From an uncultured Oscillospiraceae bacterium (GTDB lineage Bacteria; Bacillota; Clostridia; Oscillospirales; Oscillospiraceae): a stretch of DNA of 39,415 bases. Numbering within the stretch: position 1 is the stretch's first letter; every line of letters starts with the position of its first letter. The notes beneath the pieces are model-generated. The model was not told where the DNA came from. It was given only the letters and a program-made list of their open reading frames with translations, and made no database searches. Positions 22,392 to 30,588 of this stretch are shown piece by piece. The stretch is from the NCBI GenBank assembly GCA_947626785.1, contig CANQTO010000021.1, positions 1-39,415 on the forward strand, written 5' to 3'. A program made the position numbers and the translations under genes.

Positions 22392-22396
22392 GGAAT

Positions 22397-22425
22397 CCCT
22401 TACTCCGCGTTCCGCGGAGTAAGGG
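22397..22425. other. 13-bp hairpin with 3-nt loop upstream of the HUH gene
   Basis: CCCTTACTCCGCG pairs perfectly with its complement around TTC. No T run follows; it may attenuate transcription or be an origin stem-loop for the following HUH protein. Confidence 0.75.
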
Positions 22426-22484
22426 CCTGAAAGAAGGGCCAATGAGGAGTTGACCTTTCTTTGAGGCGAGAGGAGGGGAAAGCT

Positions 22485-23264
22485 TTGCGGGTAAAAAGGC
22501 GGGTGTACTCCGGCGCGGTCTGTGAGATCGAGGTCTATGACGTGCCGGACAGGACCCGGGACATCCGGCGGGCGGAACCGGCAAAGCCCCGCTTCAAGAC
22601 CGACGAGGAGCGGGAGCGGCACCGGGTGGGGATCTCCAGGCGGGAGCACAACCGGAAGTTCAACGCCAATGTGGGCCCGGACTGGCTCTACTCCACCCTG
22701 ACCTGCGACCGGGAAAACGAGCTGCACAGCCTGGAAGAGGGCTACGAGGAGGCTACCAAACTCCTGCGGCGGCTCAAGTACCGGAACCGGGAGGCCAAGA
22801 TCTTCCTGTACATGGGCCGGGGCAAGCGGACCCACCGGATCCACTTCCATCTTGTGACCGAGGGGCTGACAAGGGAGCAGATCGTTAGCGCCTGGCCCCT
22901 GGGCGAGGTGTGCCGGATCGAGCCCCTGCGGAGGCACAACAAATACGAGGGGATCGACTGCGGCCGGGACTACACGGGCCTGGCCAATTACCTCTTCGAC
23001 CACTGGACGCCGGGGCAGCCGGGGCGGGAGCGCTACCGCTGCACCGCGAACCTGCGGCAGCCGGAGAAGGAGGACGCCAAAGAGGTCCGCCGGGTCTACA
23101 GTCCGGGCAAGCCGCCCAGGACGCCCAAGGGCTACCGGGCTATCGGCGTCACGGACAACCGGGCGGGATATCTCTGTTTTAAATATGTAGTGGAGGACGC
23201 GGAGGCCGGGCCGGAGGCCCGGAGGAAGCGGCGAAAAGTAGGGACAGGGCCGAAACCGAAATAG
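22485..23264 (+). CDS. HUH-type rolling-circle replication-associated protein, 259 aa
   Basis: Motif 2 is the HUH metal site in HRIHFHLV (H120, F121, H122); motif 3 with candidate tyrosines is DYTGLANYLFDHW (Y163, Y169). The N-terminus VKRRVYSGAVCEIEVYD, the basic block and the C-terminal SPGKPPRTPKGY match a family annotated as rolling-circle replication-associated proteins in Clostridia phages. It would nick a specific strand and join to its 5' end. TTG at 22485 is chosen because AGGAGGGG lies six bases before it. No DnaB/DnaC-like gene is visible nearby, so it may serve replication; alternatively it acts as a nickase in recombination. Confidence 0.8.
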   Translation: MRVKRRVYSGAVCEIEVYDVPDRTRDIRRAEPAKPRFKTDEERERHRVGISRREHNRKFNANVGPDWLYSTLTCDRENELHSLEEGYEEATKLLRRLKYRNREAKIFLYMGRGKRTHRIHFHLVTEGLTREQIVSAWPLGEVCRIEPLRRHNKYEGIDCGRDYTGLANYLFDHWTPGQPGRERYRCTANLRQPEKEDAKEVRRVYSPGKPPRTPKGYRAIGVTDNRAGYLCFKYVVEDAEAGPEARRKRRKVGTGPKPK

Positions 23265-23329
23265 AGCGGCCTTGGATGCCTTGTAAATAGGAGTAAAGTC
23301 TGACGACAAAACCGGAAGGAGGAGCGCAT

Positions 23330-23704
23330 ATGTCGAACGGACCGGCGAAAGCCCGGGAGTACCCGGTGATCTATCTCTGCTGGGAGTGCCGGCAGAAGCT
23401 GATGGACATCCACTGGGTAGGGGAGATCAAGGAGCCTCAGAGGCACCGGGTCTGTTTCTGCGGGAAAAGCCCATGGGGCTGGCCCTATGTGCATTACCCC
23501 AAGAAGAGCTATCCGCCCTATGTGCCCCGCTGGGCCTATGAAGAGACGGCCGGGATCCGTCCGCCCGAGGAGCAGATCGCCGAGGCGGAGCTGGCGGCCA
23601 TCGCCGCGGCCCGGGCCCTGGAGAGAAGAAACCGGGAGAGGTCTGCCCGTCCGGCCCGGGGCGGCGGAGAGAGGAGACGGGCAGAGAGAGGGGAAACAGC
23701 ATGA
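23330..23704 (+). CDS. Cys-rich phage protein, 124 aa, unknown
   Basis: CWECRQKL and HRVCFCGK give a four-Cys cluster 27 residues apart that could bind zinc; the C-terminal third is a charged Arg/Glu-rich helix (ARALERRNRERSARPARGGG). GGAGGAG precedes the ATG, and the gene overlaps the next by four bases. No family recognised. Confidence 0.78.
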   Translation: MSNGPAKAREYPVIYLCWECRQKLMDIHWVGEIKEPQRHRVCFCGKSPWGWPYVHYPKKSYPPYVPRWAYEETAGIRPPEEQIAEAELAAIAAARALERRNRERSARPARGGGERRRAERGETA

Positions 23705-24102
23705 CCTTGAAGGAACTGTCACAACTGCACTGGCTGAACCGGGAGATCGAGCAGGACCGGGAGCGCCTGCGGGAGTTGGAGAGCCGGGCCTACAGCGTGG
23801 GCGCTGCCAAAGCCGGGAGCGCACCGCAGTCCTCCGAAACGAGCCGGAAGGCGGAGCGCTATGCGCTGGAGCTGGCGGGTATCCGGGAGACCATCCGGGC
23901 CAAACAGGAGCGATGCCTTGAGGAGCGGCGCCGCCTGGAGACTTACATAGCCGGGATAGACGACTCTATGATCCGGCAGATCTACACCCTGCGCTTTATC
24001 AACGGCCTGCCTTGGGCACAGGTGGCTGCTTCCTTGGGCGGAGGCAACACAGCGGACGGAGTGCGGATGATCTGCAAGCGGTATCTGCGAGAGCATCCGT
24101 AA
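23701..24102 (+). CDS. Sigma-region-4-like late transcription regulator, 133 aa
   Basis: N-terminal coiled coil (LNREIEQDRERLRELESR), then a C-terminal helix-turn-helix resembling sigma-70 region 4: MIRQIYTLRFINGLPWAQVA followed by ASLGGGNTADGVRMICKRYL. This fits the DUF1492/ArpU-like group, which regulates late genes in Gram-positive phages. It lies immediately before a promoter with repeated upstream motifs and the packaging genes, the expected place for a late activator. ATG overlaps the previous stop. Confidence 0.78.
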   Translation: MTLKELSQLHWLNREIEQDRERLRELESRAYSVGAAKAGSAPQSSETSRKAERYALELAGIRETIRAKQERCLEERRRLETYIAGIDDSMIRQIYTLRFINGLPWAQVAASLGGGNTADGVRMICKRYLREHP

Positions 24103-24104
24103 AC

Positions 24105-24138
24105 TTGTTCGTTTTGTTCGGTCGGTATGTGTTATACT
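24105..24138 (+). promoter_or_regulatory. Probable late promoter with tandem TTGTTCG repeats
   Basis: TGTTATACT forms an extended -10 (TATACT 24133-24138). There is no good -35; instead two TTGTTCG copies two bases apart (24105-24120) occupy that area, consistent with activator dependence. Confidence 0.65.
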
Positions 24139-24159
24139 GGCAGCGTAGAAAAAGCAAAC

Positions 24160-24186
24160 GCCCGGCCAGTACATCACTGACCGGGC
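24160..24186 (+). other. Leader hairpin before the HNH gene
   Basis: GCCCGG-c-CAGT, 5-nt loop, ACTG-a-CCGGGC: ten pairs with one mismatch, in the 5' leader of the late transcript. Confidence 0.6.
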
Positions 24187-24202
24187 ACAGCTATGGAGAA
24201 AA

Positions 24203-24562
24203 ATGGCCAAAGAGTTCAGCAAATCATTTTACCGCTCCAAGGAATGGCAGAAGGTGCGGGCCTGCTGCCTCATGCGGGATAAGTACCTGTGCCAGCGATG
24301 CGGGAAGCCGGCGGAAGAGGTCCACCACATCAAGCCCTTGACGCCGGAGAACATCATGGACGTGAGGGTGTCACTGAATCCGGCAAACCTCACGAGCCTA
24401 TGCCGGGACTGTCATTTCCTTGCGCACAAATGGGATCAGGCCGAAGGACGCGCACGAAAGCACGGGACCGATACGCTGCCGGAAATCGTGTTCGACGAAA
24501 ATGGAAACGCTGTGCTATCCCCCCGGTCTCAGGATCACAACTTGCTCCACGGGGACCGGTGA
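24203..24562 (+). CDS. HNH endonuclease, 119 aa
   Basis: SKSFYRSKEWQKVRACCLMR then C30xxC33, the catalytic HH pair at 41-42 (EEVHHIKPL), N62 in NPANLTSLC, and CRDCH (67-71) complete the zinc-held beta-beta-alpha metal nuclease fold. In HK97-like cos phages an HNH protein just upstream of the terminase genes is needed for terminase cutting at cos. GGAGAAAA precedes the ATG. Confidence 0.93.
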   Translation: MAKEFSKSFYRSKEWQKVRACCLMRDKYLCQRCGKPAEEVHHIKPLTPENIMDVRVSLNPANLTSLCRDCHFLAHKWDQAEGRARKHGTDTLPEIVFDENGNAVLSPRSQDHNLLHGDR

Positions 24563-24599
24563 GCGGCCCATAAATCTTTACGCGGGGAGTTTTCGTAAG

Positions 24600-24618
24600 C
24601 CCCCCATCGCGCGCGCGA
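24600..24618. other. GC-palindrome region, candidate cos site
   Basis: Between HNH and the small terminase gene: CCCCCC (24600-24605) then the perfect 12-bp palindrome TCGCGCGCGCGA (24607-24618). Cos sites of HNH-type phages usually lie nearby and are GC-rich. Position is the only support. Confidence 0.3.
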
Positions 24619-24639
24619 ATCAATCGAGGTGAATTATCC

Positions 24640-24987
24640 GTGGGAAGACCAAAAAAGAGAGACGAAAAGGCGTACAAGGAAAAACTTCTGGAGATTTACG
24701 CGGGAATTCCGGAGGGGAAAAAGAAGAAAGCGGATGAACTCATAGAACGGCTTGCCGATGTGCTGCTCATGATGGACAAATGCCGGGACAGGATCAAAGC
24801 CGAGGGCTTGGTCACGGAAATGCAGCAGGGAGATTACTCCATAGACCGGGAAAATCCGTACTCAAAGATCTACGACGCCAAACACAAGCTCATGCTGGCA
24901 ACCTTCGACAAGCTGGATAAGCTACAGCCAGAAGCAGAAAGCGGCCGAGATGAGCTGATGAGCTTCCTGGAAGATGATGGCGCGTGA
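24640..24987 (+). CDS. terS: Terminase small subunit, P27 family, 115 aa
   Basis: Recognises the packaging site and recruits the large subunit. MGRPKKRDEKAYKEKLLEIY, then the helix LIERLADVLLMMDKCRDRIK and NPYSKIYDAKHKLMLATFDK are typical of P27-type small terminases. GTG start with GAGGTG upstream; the stop overlaps the start of the large subunit by four bases (GTGA). Confidence 0.85.
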   Translation: MGRPKKRDEKAYKEKLLEIYAGIPEGKKKKADELIERLADVLLMMDKCRDRIKAEGLVTEMQQGDYSIDRENPYSKIYDAKHKLMLATFDKLDKLQPEAESGRDELMSFLEDDGA

Positions 24988-26633
24988 CAGATTTTGAGAA
25001 GTACTTTACCGGGATCTGCGACGGGAAGATCACAGCCTGCCAAAAGATGCAGCGCATCGCCGAGCGCCTTCTGAACGACTTCTATGACCCGGACGAGTAT
25101 CATTTCGACCACGCTATCGCAGAGCGGCACGTCCGTTTTATCGAAAAGTTCTGCAAGCTGCCAAGCGGCGATATCGGCCAGCCCCTGAAACTGGAACTAT
25201 TCCAGAAGGCAAGGCTCCAGGCGCTGTTTGGCTTTGTGGACGACAACGATCTGCGACGGTACAACGAGTGTCTGATCATCGAGGGCCGGAAAAACGGGAA
25301 GACGACCGAGATGGCCGCTGTCGAGCTTGACCTCCTGATGAACGACCGGGAGGGCGCGCCGCAGATCTATAACGTGGCTACGGCTTTAGACCAGGCGAAG
25401 CTGGGATTCAACGCCGCCCATAAGATGATGATGCAATCGCCGCTCCTGAAAAAGCATATCCGAAAGAGAGCGGCGGATCTGTATTTCCCGAAAAACTTCG
25501 GGTTCATCAAAGCTATTGCCAGCAACTCCAACACGATGGACGGCCTGGACGTCCACGGAGCGGTCATCGATGAGCTGTCGGCCATCAAAAACCGCGATAT
25601 CTACGACCTTATCAAACAGGCAATGGGTGCCAGACGGCAGCCGTTGCTTTTTTGCATCACAACCTCCGGCTTTGTGCGGGATGGGGTCTACGATGCGCAG
25701 TACAGATATGCAGCCGATGTTATCAACGGGACGATAAAAGACGAGCGCTTTCTCCCGTTCGTCTACGAGCTGGACGATCCGGCAGAATGGCAGAATGAGG
25801 CGAACTGGGTCAAAGCAAACCCGGGGATCGATACGATCAAGAGCCGGGACTATCTGAGACAGATGGTCAGGAAGGGCGAGAAGGACCCTTCCTTTAAGCC
25901 GACTGTGTTGGTCAAGGATTTCAACGTCAAACAGAACGAAGCCGCGGCCTGGTTGCCGTTTGAGGCGGCTGTGAATGAGACGGTCGCGGACATGAAGCGG
26001 CTGAAGAATTCCTACGCAATCGGAGGATGCGATCTGTCCGCCACTACGGACCTGACCTGCGCCACACTGCTGATCCGCAAGCCGGACGATGAGACGGTGT
26101 ATGTGCTCCAGCAGTACTTTATCCCGCAGCGAAAGATCGACATCGTGGAAGAGCAGCAGTCCAAAGAGGCGCCGTACAAGCTCTGGGCGGAGCAGGGATG
26201 GCTGACCGTCAACCCGGGAGCTCAGGTAGATTACCACAACGTGACCGCTTGGTTCGTGCGCATGGTGAATGAGTACAACATCCGGCCGCTGTGGATCTGC
26301 TATGACCGGGCCCTGTCCGGATACTGGGTGCCGGAGATGGAAGATTTCGGTTTTGACATGGAAAAGACGGCCCAGGGGCCGTATACCTGGAGCCAACCCA
26401 TGAAAGAGATGGGCGCGGCTTTTTCGGAACACCGGGTGGTCTACCAGAACAACCCGATCCTGCGCTGGTGCCTGCTCAACACGGCGGTAAAATCGGCCAA
26501 CAAAGAGGGAATAGAGAGCATCCAGCCTGTGAAGATCCAGCAGCACCGGCGGATCGACGGCACGGTGAGCCTGCTGAATGCTTGGGTGGGCTATGTGAAG
26601 AATTTCAACGAGTATATGCCCTATGTGAGGTGA
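24984..26633 (+). CDS. terL: Terminase large subunit, 549 aa
   Basis: Packaging motor: ATPase plus nuclease. Walker A is EGRKNGKTT (100-108), Walker B AVIDEL with D196-E197, and the RNase H-like nuclease starts at GGCDLSATTDLT (first Asp D350), with WICYDRALSGYWV contributing a later acidic residue. The length is normal for HK97/P27-group terminases. GTG start, coupled to terS. Confidence 0.95.
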   Translation: MTDFEKYFTGICDGKITACQKMQRIAERLLNDFYDPDEYHFDHAIAERHVRFIEKFCKLPSGDIGQPLKLELFQKARLQALFGFVDDNDLRRYNECLIIEGRKNGKTTEMAAVELDLLMNDREGAPQIYNVATALDQAKLGFNAAHKMMMQSPLLKKHIRKRAADLYFPKNFGFIKAIASNSNTMDGLDVHGAVIDELSAIKNRDIYDLIKQAMGARRQPLLFCITTSGFVRDGVYDAQYRYAADVINGTIKDERFLPFVYELDDPAEWQNEANWVKANPGIDTIKSRDYLRQMVRKGEKDPSFKPTVLVKDFNVKQNEAAAWLPFEAAVNETVADMKRLKNSYAIGGCDLSATTDLTCATLLIRKPDDETVYVLQQYFIPQRKIDIVEEQQSKEAPYKLWAEQGWLTVNPGAQVDYHNVTAWFVRMVNEYNIRPLWICYDRALSGYWVPEMEDFGFDMEKTAQGPYTWSQPMKEMGAAFSEHRVVYQNNPILRWCLLNTAVKSANKEGIESIQPVKIQQHRRIDGTVSLLNAWVGYVKNFNEYMPYVR

Positions 26634-26636
26634 GAC

Positions 26637-27797
26637 ATGAGCTTTATTGATTACCTGCGCCCGCAGAATCTGCGGCAGATATACCGGCAGTGGAAGGAGT
26701 TGGGGGCCTACAGAGCGGACTTCACACCTTTCGGGACCGATATCTTCAAGTCAGACGCGGTGCGCGCCTGCGTCCGCACGCTGGCGGACTTCACCGGGAA
26801 GGCGGAGGTAAAATGCTCTGACAGCCGGCTTCAGCATATACTCAACGACCGCCCTAACCTCTACATGAACGGCCACGACTTCCTCCGGAAAGTCAGGACG
26901 ATCTATGAGCTGAAAAACACCGTGTTCATCTGCATCATGCGCGATGACCGGGGCCGGGCGATAGGATTCTATCCGGTCCCATGCGCAAGCTACGAGGCGA
27001 TCGAATATCAGGGCAGACTCTATATCCGGTTCTTTTTTACAGGCGAGGCGGCACGGGAGCTCGTTTTCCCCTGGGAGGACCTGGCGGTGCTCCGGAAGGA
27101 TTACAACGGGAGCGACATCGCCGGAGACGGCAACAGCGCCATTTTGCAGATGCTGGATGTCCTGAACACCACGAACCAGGGAATCGCCAACGCGGTGAAA
27201 TCCACGGCAAATCTGCGGGGGATCCTGAAGTCTACCAAGAGCATGCTGGACCCGGTCGACGTCAGGAAGCAGAAAGATCAATTCGTCAAGGATTACATGA
27301 CGCTGGAGAATGAGGGCGGCATTGCCTCTCTGGATGCTTCGCAGGAATTTACACCGATCACGATGAACCCGACGGTGACCGGATTCTCGACCTTGAAAGA
27401 GTTCCGGGAGAATGTGCAGCGGTATTTTGGCGTCAACGACAAAATCATCATGGGCGCCGCCTCGTCAGATGAAATCGAAGCCTTCTACGAAATGCGCATA
27501 GAGCCGTTCCTGGTGACTTTGTCCAGCGAACTGTACAGCCGGGTATACACGGAGCGGGAGCGGGCTTTCGCCAAAAACACCATCGTCTACGAGACAAACA
27601 AGCTCCAGTTCGCCAGCCTGGAAAAGAAGATCAAGATGTTCAAAGAGGTCGTGCTGTATGGCGGCATGACCGTCAACGAGTGGCGCGCCGGATGCAACAT
27701 GGGGCCGATCGAAGGCGGCGATGTGCGCATCATGCGTCTGGACGCCGCCAAAGCGGACGACAAAAAGGAGGAGGACGACAATGGCGATCAGGAATGA
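26637..27797 (+). CDS. HK97-type portal protein, 386 aa
   Basis: Dodecameric head vertex through which DNA passes. The stretch DAVRACVRTLADFTGKAEVK, then the long helix NTTNQGIANAVKSTANLRGI and the C-terminal part FGVNDKIIMGAASSDEIEAF match HK97-family portals. GAGACATG: the ATG lies one base after the terL stop region. The 3' end overlaps the protease gene by 17 bp. Confidence 0.93.
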   Translation: MSFIDYLRPQNLRQIYRQWKELGAYRADFTPFGTDIFKSDAVRACVRTLADFTGKAEVKCSDSRLQHILNDRPNLYMNGHDFLRKVRTIYELKNTVFICIMRDDRGRAIGFYPVPCASYEAIEYQGRLYIRFFFTGEAARELVFPWEDLAVLRKDYNGSDIAGDGNSAILQMLDVLNTTNQGIANAVKSTANLRGILKSTKSMLDPVDVRKQKDQFVKDYMTLENEGGIASLDASQEFTPITMNPTVTGFSTLKEFRENVQRYFGVNDKIIMGAASSDEIEAFYEMRIEPFLVTLSSELYSRVYTERERAFAKNTIVYETNKLQFASLEKKIKMFKEVVLYGGMTVNEWRAGCNMGPIEGGDVRIMRLDAAKADDKKEEDDNGDQE

Positions 27798-28386
27798 TAG
27801 AGAGTACAGGAATTACAGTTTCCCGCTGGAGGCCCGCCAGGCCGGGGACGATGATTACCAGGTTGCGGGTTACGCAGCCACCTTTGAGCCGTATGTGCTC
27901 TACACCATCGACGGCGTGGACTACATAGAGCGGATCGCCCCGGACGCCTTCGACGGGGCGGACATGTCCGATGTGATCTTTGTCTTCAACCATGAGGGCA
28001 TGGTATTTGCCCGGAAGAAGAACGGCACGCTGGACCTGAGCGTGGATGAGCATGGCCTGAAGATCAAGGCCGATCTGTCCAAGACCGAAGCGGCCAGACA
28101 GATATACGAGAGCATCCGCGCAAAACTCATCGATCAGATGAGCTTCGCCTTTCGGGTCCGGGAGGACAGCTACGACAGGGAGACCCACACCAGGACCATC
28201 CTGAAAATAGAAAAAGTCTACGACGTTTCACCGGTATCTCTTCCGGCCAACCCGGATACAGATATCAGCGCGGTTTCTGCCCGCGACTACCTCCACGGAG
28301 TGATGGAGGCAGAGAAAGCGGAGCGACTGGAGCGGGAGAAGAGACTCGCGCTGGCAAATGCGACCTACCACTACAAATCGATCTGA
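27781..28386 (+). CDS. HK97-type prohead protease, 201 aa
   Basis: Serine protease of family S78 that trims the capsid and scaffold. Domain from about 15 to 170: VAGYAATFEPYVLY, active-site His H71 in FNHEGM, active-site Ser S121 in QMSFAF, then IEKVYDVSPVSLPANP. ATG preceded by AAGGAGGAGG inside the portal gene. Confidence 0.92.
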   Translation: MAIRNDREYRNYSFPLEARQAGDDDYQVAGYAATFEPYVLYTIDGVDYIERIAPDAFDGADMSDVIFVFNHEGMVFARKKNGTLDLSVDEHGLKIKADLSKTEAARQIYESIRAKLIDQMSFAFRVREDSYDRETHTRTILKIEKVYDVSPVSLPANPDTDISAVSARDYLHGVMEAEKAERLEREKRLALANATYHYKSI

Positions 28387-28397
28387 GGAGGAAAAAC

Positions 28398-29573
28398 ATG
28401 AAAATCGAGGAACTGATGAATATGACACTGGGGAAGATCCAGACCCGCATCGCAGAGCTGGACACCGAGGTCGAAACCCTAAACGCGGGCGAGGCCACCG
28501 AGGAGGCCATTGCCCGGATCAATGCCGCTGCCGAGGAGCGGCGCATGCTTGACGCCCGCAAGAAGGATCTGGAGGACTTGGAGAAGCGCCAGAAGGGCGC
28601 ACAGCAGCTGGCCGGCGGAAGCGCCAGCGGAACCCTGCTGGAGCGCGGCGGCATGGGCGGCGAGGAGTCCGCCATTGAAAAGCGGGCCAAGACTCTGGTG
28701 GAGACGGGGCGCATGGAGATGCGCCAGCTCCTGAGCACCGGGACGCTGACCCCGGAGGCGGCCAAGAAGGAGATCGGAGAGCTGCCCACAGTGATGAGCT
28801 CTATCGTGGACGATGTGAACAGCTTCGAGCTGGAGGGCAACGGCGCGTGGACCTTCGCTTATCGCAAGACGGATAGTGTGGCGGCAGATGTCACCGAGGG
28901 GGAGACTATCGGCGGTACTGCCGGCAGCTTCGGCACCGGCAGGATCGAACCGTCCACCTGGGGCATCCTGGACGAGATCAGCAATCAGGTCAAGAAATTC
29001 AGCCCCTTGGCCTATGAGCAGAGCGTCCGCAATAACGCCTATCTGGCCCTGCGCCGGTTCGCGAAGAAGAAGATCACCAAGGCGATCCTGGACAGCGAGC
29101 TGGTGGACAAGGTGGAGACCATGGCCATCGACGAGAGCTTCCTGCGCACTCTGGTCCTGGGCTTCAACGGTGATGAGAGCGTAGCCGGAGGCACCAAGCT
29201 GTACCTGACCAAGGCAACGCTCCAGAAGCTGGGCAAGATCCGGGGGGCCAACGAGAAGAAGCCCCTGTATGAGATCACCTTCACCGATGAGAACAACGGC
29301 AAGATCAAGGAGGGCGGGACAGAAGTGACCTTCTCCATCCTGTCCGATCTGGCCGACACGGGCCTCATCGAGAGCGGTGCGAAGGATGTCATGATCTACG
29401 GCCAGATGAAGTCCGTGGACATGCCTCTGTGGGGCAACTTCGAGGTCAAGACCGACGAGGGCGGCGACTACTTCAAGCGGAACATGATGGGCATCCGGGG
29501 CCTCCAGACGGCCGGCGCCGGCGTGACCAGGCTCCACACCATTCAGGTCATCAACAACAAAGCAAACCCTTGA
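28398..29573 (+). CDS. HK97-fold major capsid protein, 391 aa
   Basis: The N-terminal 75 residues form a coiled coil (IAELDTEVETLNAGEATEEA, AEERRMLDARKKDLEDLEKR), the delta or scaffold domain normally removed by the protease. The HK97 fold follows: PTVMSSIVDDVNSFELEGN, then the conserved WGILDEISNQVKKFSPLA, KDVMIYGQMKSVDMPLWGNF and GIRGLQTAGAG. GAGGAGG precedes the ATG. The last codons, AAC CCT TGA, form part of a slippery heptamer; a -1 shift would extend the protein through the next frame. Confidence 0.95.
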   Translation: MKIEELMNMTLGKIQTRIAELDTEVETLNAGEATEEAIARINAAAEERRMLDARKKDLEDLEKRQKGAQQLAGGSASGTLLERGGMGGEESAIEKRAKTLVETGRMEMRQLLSTGTLTPEAAKKEIGELPTVMSSIVDDVNSFELEGNGAWTFAYRKTDSVAADVTEGETIGGTAGSFGTGRIEPSTWGILDEISNQVKKFSPLAYEQSVRNNAYLALRRFAKKKITKAILDSELVDKVETMAIDESFLRTLVLGFNGDESVAGGTKLYLTKATLQKLGKIRGANEKKPLYEITFTDENNGKIKEGGTEVTFSILSDLADTGLIESGAKDVMIYGQMKSVDMPLWGNFEVKTDEGGDYFKRNMMGIRGLQTAGAGVTRLHTIQVINNKANP

Positions 29574-29615
29574 TCGGGCCTGACGGAGTAAAGGTACCCG
29601 ACCAGAGTCAGGCCC
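29564..29615 (+). promoter_or_regulatory. Candidate programmed -1 frameshift signal at the capsid 3' end
   Basis: Slippery heptamer A AAC CCT (29564-29570) in the capsid frame, stop TGA right after, 5-nt gap, then GGGCCTGAC (29576-29584) paired perfectly with GTCAGGCCC (29607-29615). The -1 frame continues for 135 codons. Heptamer, spacing and stem are all of the standard form. Confidence 0.7.
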
Positions 29616-29977
29616 TGACAGGACTCGGCACCAAGACGGTGTCGGACCTTATCGGGGAAAACTTCAAGCTGACCGTAGCTGATACCACGGTCACAGCGAC
29701 CGGCGATGTGAAGAACATCAAGGAGCCGTGGACAGAATACGACGAGACGGACAACACCGGACACTTTGCCCCTTTGATCCTTCCGGCTACACTGAAAGAC
29801 CAGAAGATCATACTCGGCGGACGTACAGGCGGAGACAGGACCATCGAAAAGATGAGCGACGATCTCCTGCTGGTGGTCCGGTTGGAGAATCTGACCGAGG
29901 CCCAGGAACTGACCGTCAAGAAGGACGGCGAACTGGTGATGACGGTGGATTTCTCCGGCGTATCGAAGGAAAGCTGA
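29570..29977 (+). CDS. Beta-rich capsid-extension/decoration domain, 135 aa
   Basis: Begins at TTG within the capsid stop (TTGA) and lacks any ribosome site, so it is probably made as a C-terminal extension of the capsid by -1 frameshifting, giving about 526 residues; reinitiation at TTG is the alternative. The sequence is beta-rich: NFKLTVADTTVTATGDVKNI, then GHFAPLILPATLKDQKII, and the closing KKDGELVMTVDFSGV. Similar domains occur directly after capsid genes in Clostridia phages and may decorate the head surface; I see no named fold with certainty. Confidence 0.75.
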   Translation: MIGPDGVKVPDQSQALTGLGTKTVSDLIGENFKLTVADTTVTATGDVKNIKEPWTEYDETDNTGHFAPLILPATLKDQKIILGGRTGGDRTIEKMSDDLLLVVRLENLTEAQELTVKKDGELVMTVDFSGVSKES

Positions 29978-29997
29978 GCGGAACAGGAGGGTGCTCC

Positions 29998-30282
29998 GTG
30001 CTGGAAAAGATAAAGATCGCCCTGCGGGTCAAAACGGACTACTTCGATGCGGAGATCAGTTCTGTCATCAAAGCGGCCCGGATGGAGCTCATCCGGGCCG
30101 GCGTCCGGCCAAAAAAGGCAAACAGCGACGATGACGAGCTGATCACCGCTGCCATCCGCGCCTACGTGCTGGCAAACTACGCCACCGACCAGGATCTGAA
30201 GGACGGATATATGAAGTCCTTCGACTGTCAAAAGGACTGCCTGCGTAAATCCAAAGGCTACAGAAACGAGGCCAGGACATGA
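29998..30282 (+). CDS. Head-tail connector (gp6-like), 94 aa
   Basis: All-helical: KIKIALRVKTDYFDAEISSV, RMELIRAGVRPKKAN and ITAAIRAYVLANYATDQDLK match HK97 gp6/DUF-type phage connector proteins that form a ring under the portal. GTG start with CAGGAGGG upstream; four-base overlap with the next gene. Confidence 0.85.
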   Translation: MLEKIKIALRVKTDYFDAEISSVIKAARMELIRAGVRPKKANSDDDELITAAIRAYVLANYATDQDLKDGYMKSFDCQKDCLRKSKGYRNEART

Positions 30283-30587
30283 CCGGCTTCGATATCCTGT
30301 CCCTGATATCAGAGACGTACACCGTGGACGAACTGGGGCAGCGTATACCAAAGGAAAACAGGCGGGACGTGTTCTGCCGAGCGGAAAGCGTCTCCCAATC
30401 GGAGTTCTTTTCCGCTGGGCGCATCGGCCTGACGCCGGCCTACAAAATGGTGCTGGCTACGGAGCTGGACTATGGCGGGGAGGAGATCGCAGAGTTCGAT
30501 GGCAAAAGGTACGCCATATACCGCACATACGCGCCGGCCGACGGCGGGATCGAGCTGTACCTGCAGCGCGAAACGGGGGTGCGGTGA
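30279..30587 (+). CDS. Head closure protein, 102 aa
   Basis: Beta-barrel adaptor: RIPKENRRDVFCRAESVSQS then EFFSAGRIGLTPAYKMVL and FDGKRYAIYRTYAPADGGIE have the layout of SPP1 gp16/HK97 gp9-type closure proteins, which plug the connector. ATGA overlaps the previous stop. Confidence 0.85.
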   Translation: MTGFDILSLISETYTVDELGQRIPKENRRDVFCRAESVSQSEFFSAGRIGLTPAYKMVLATELDYGGEEIAEFDGKRYAIYRTYAPADGGIELYLQRETGVR

Positions 30588-30588
30588 G

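Noticed and set aside
21834-23309. 491-codon leftward frame opposite the SleB-like, MazG-like and HUH genes
   Set aside because: Antisense shadow; it would cross several well-supported rightward genes.
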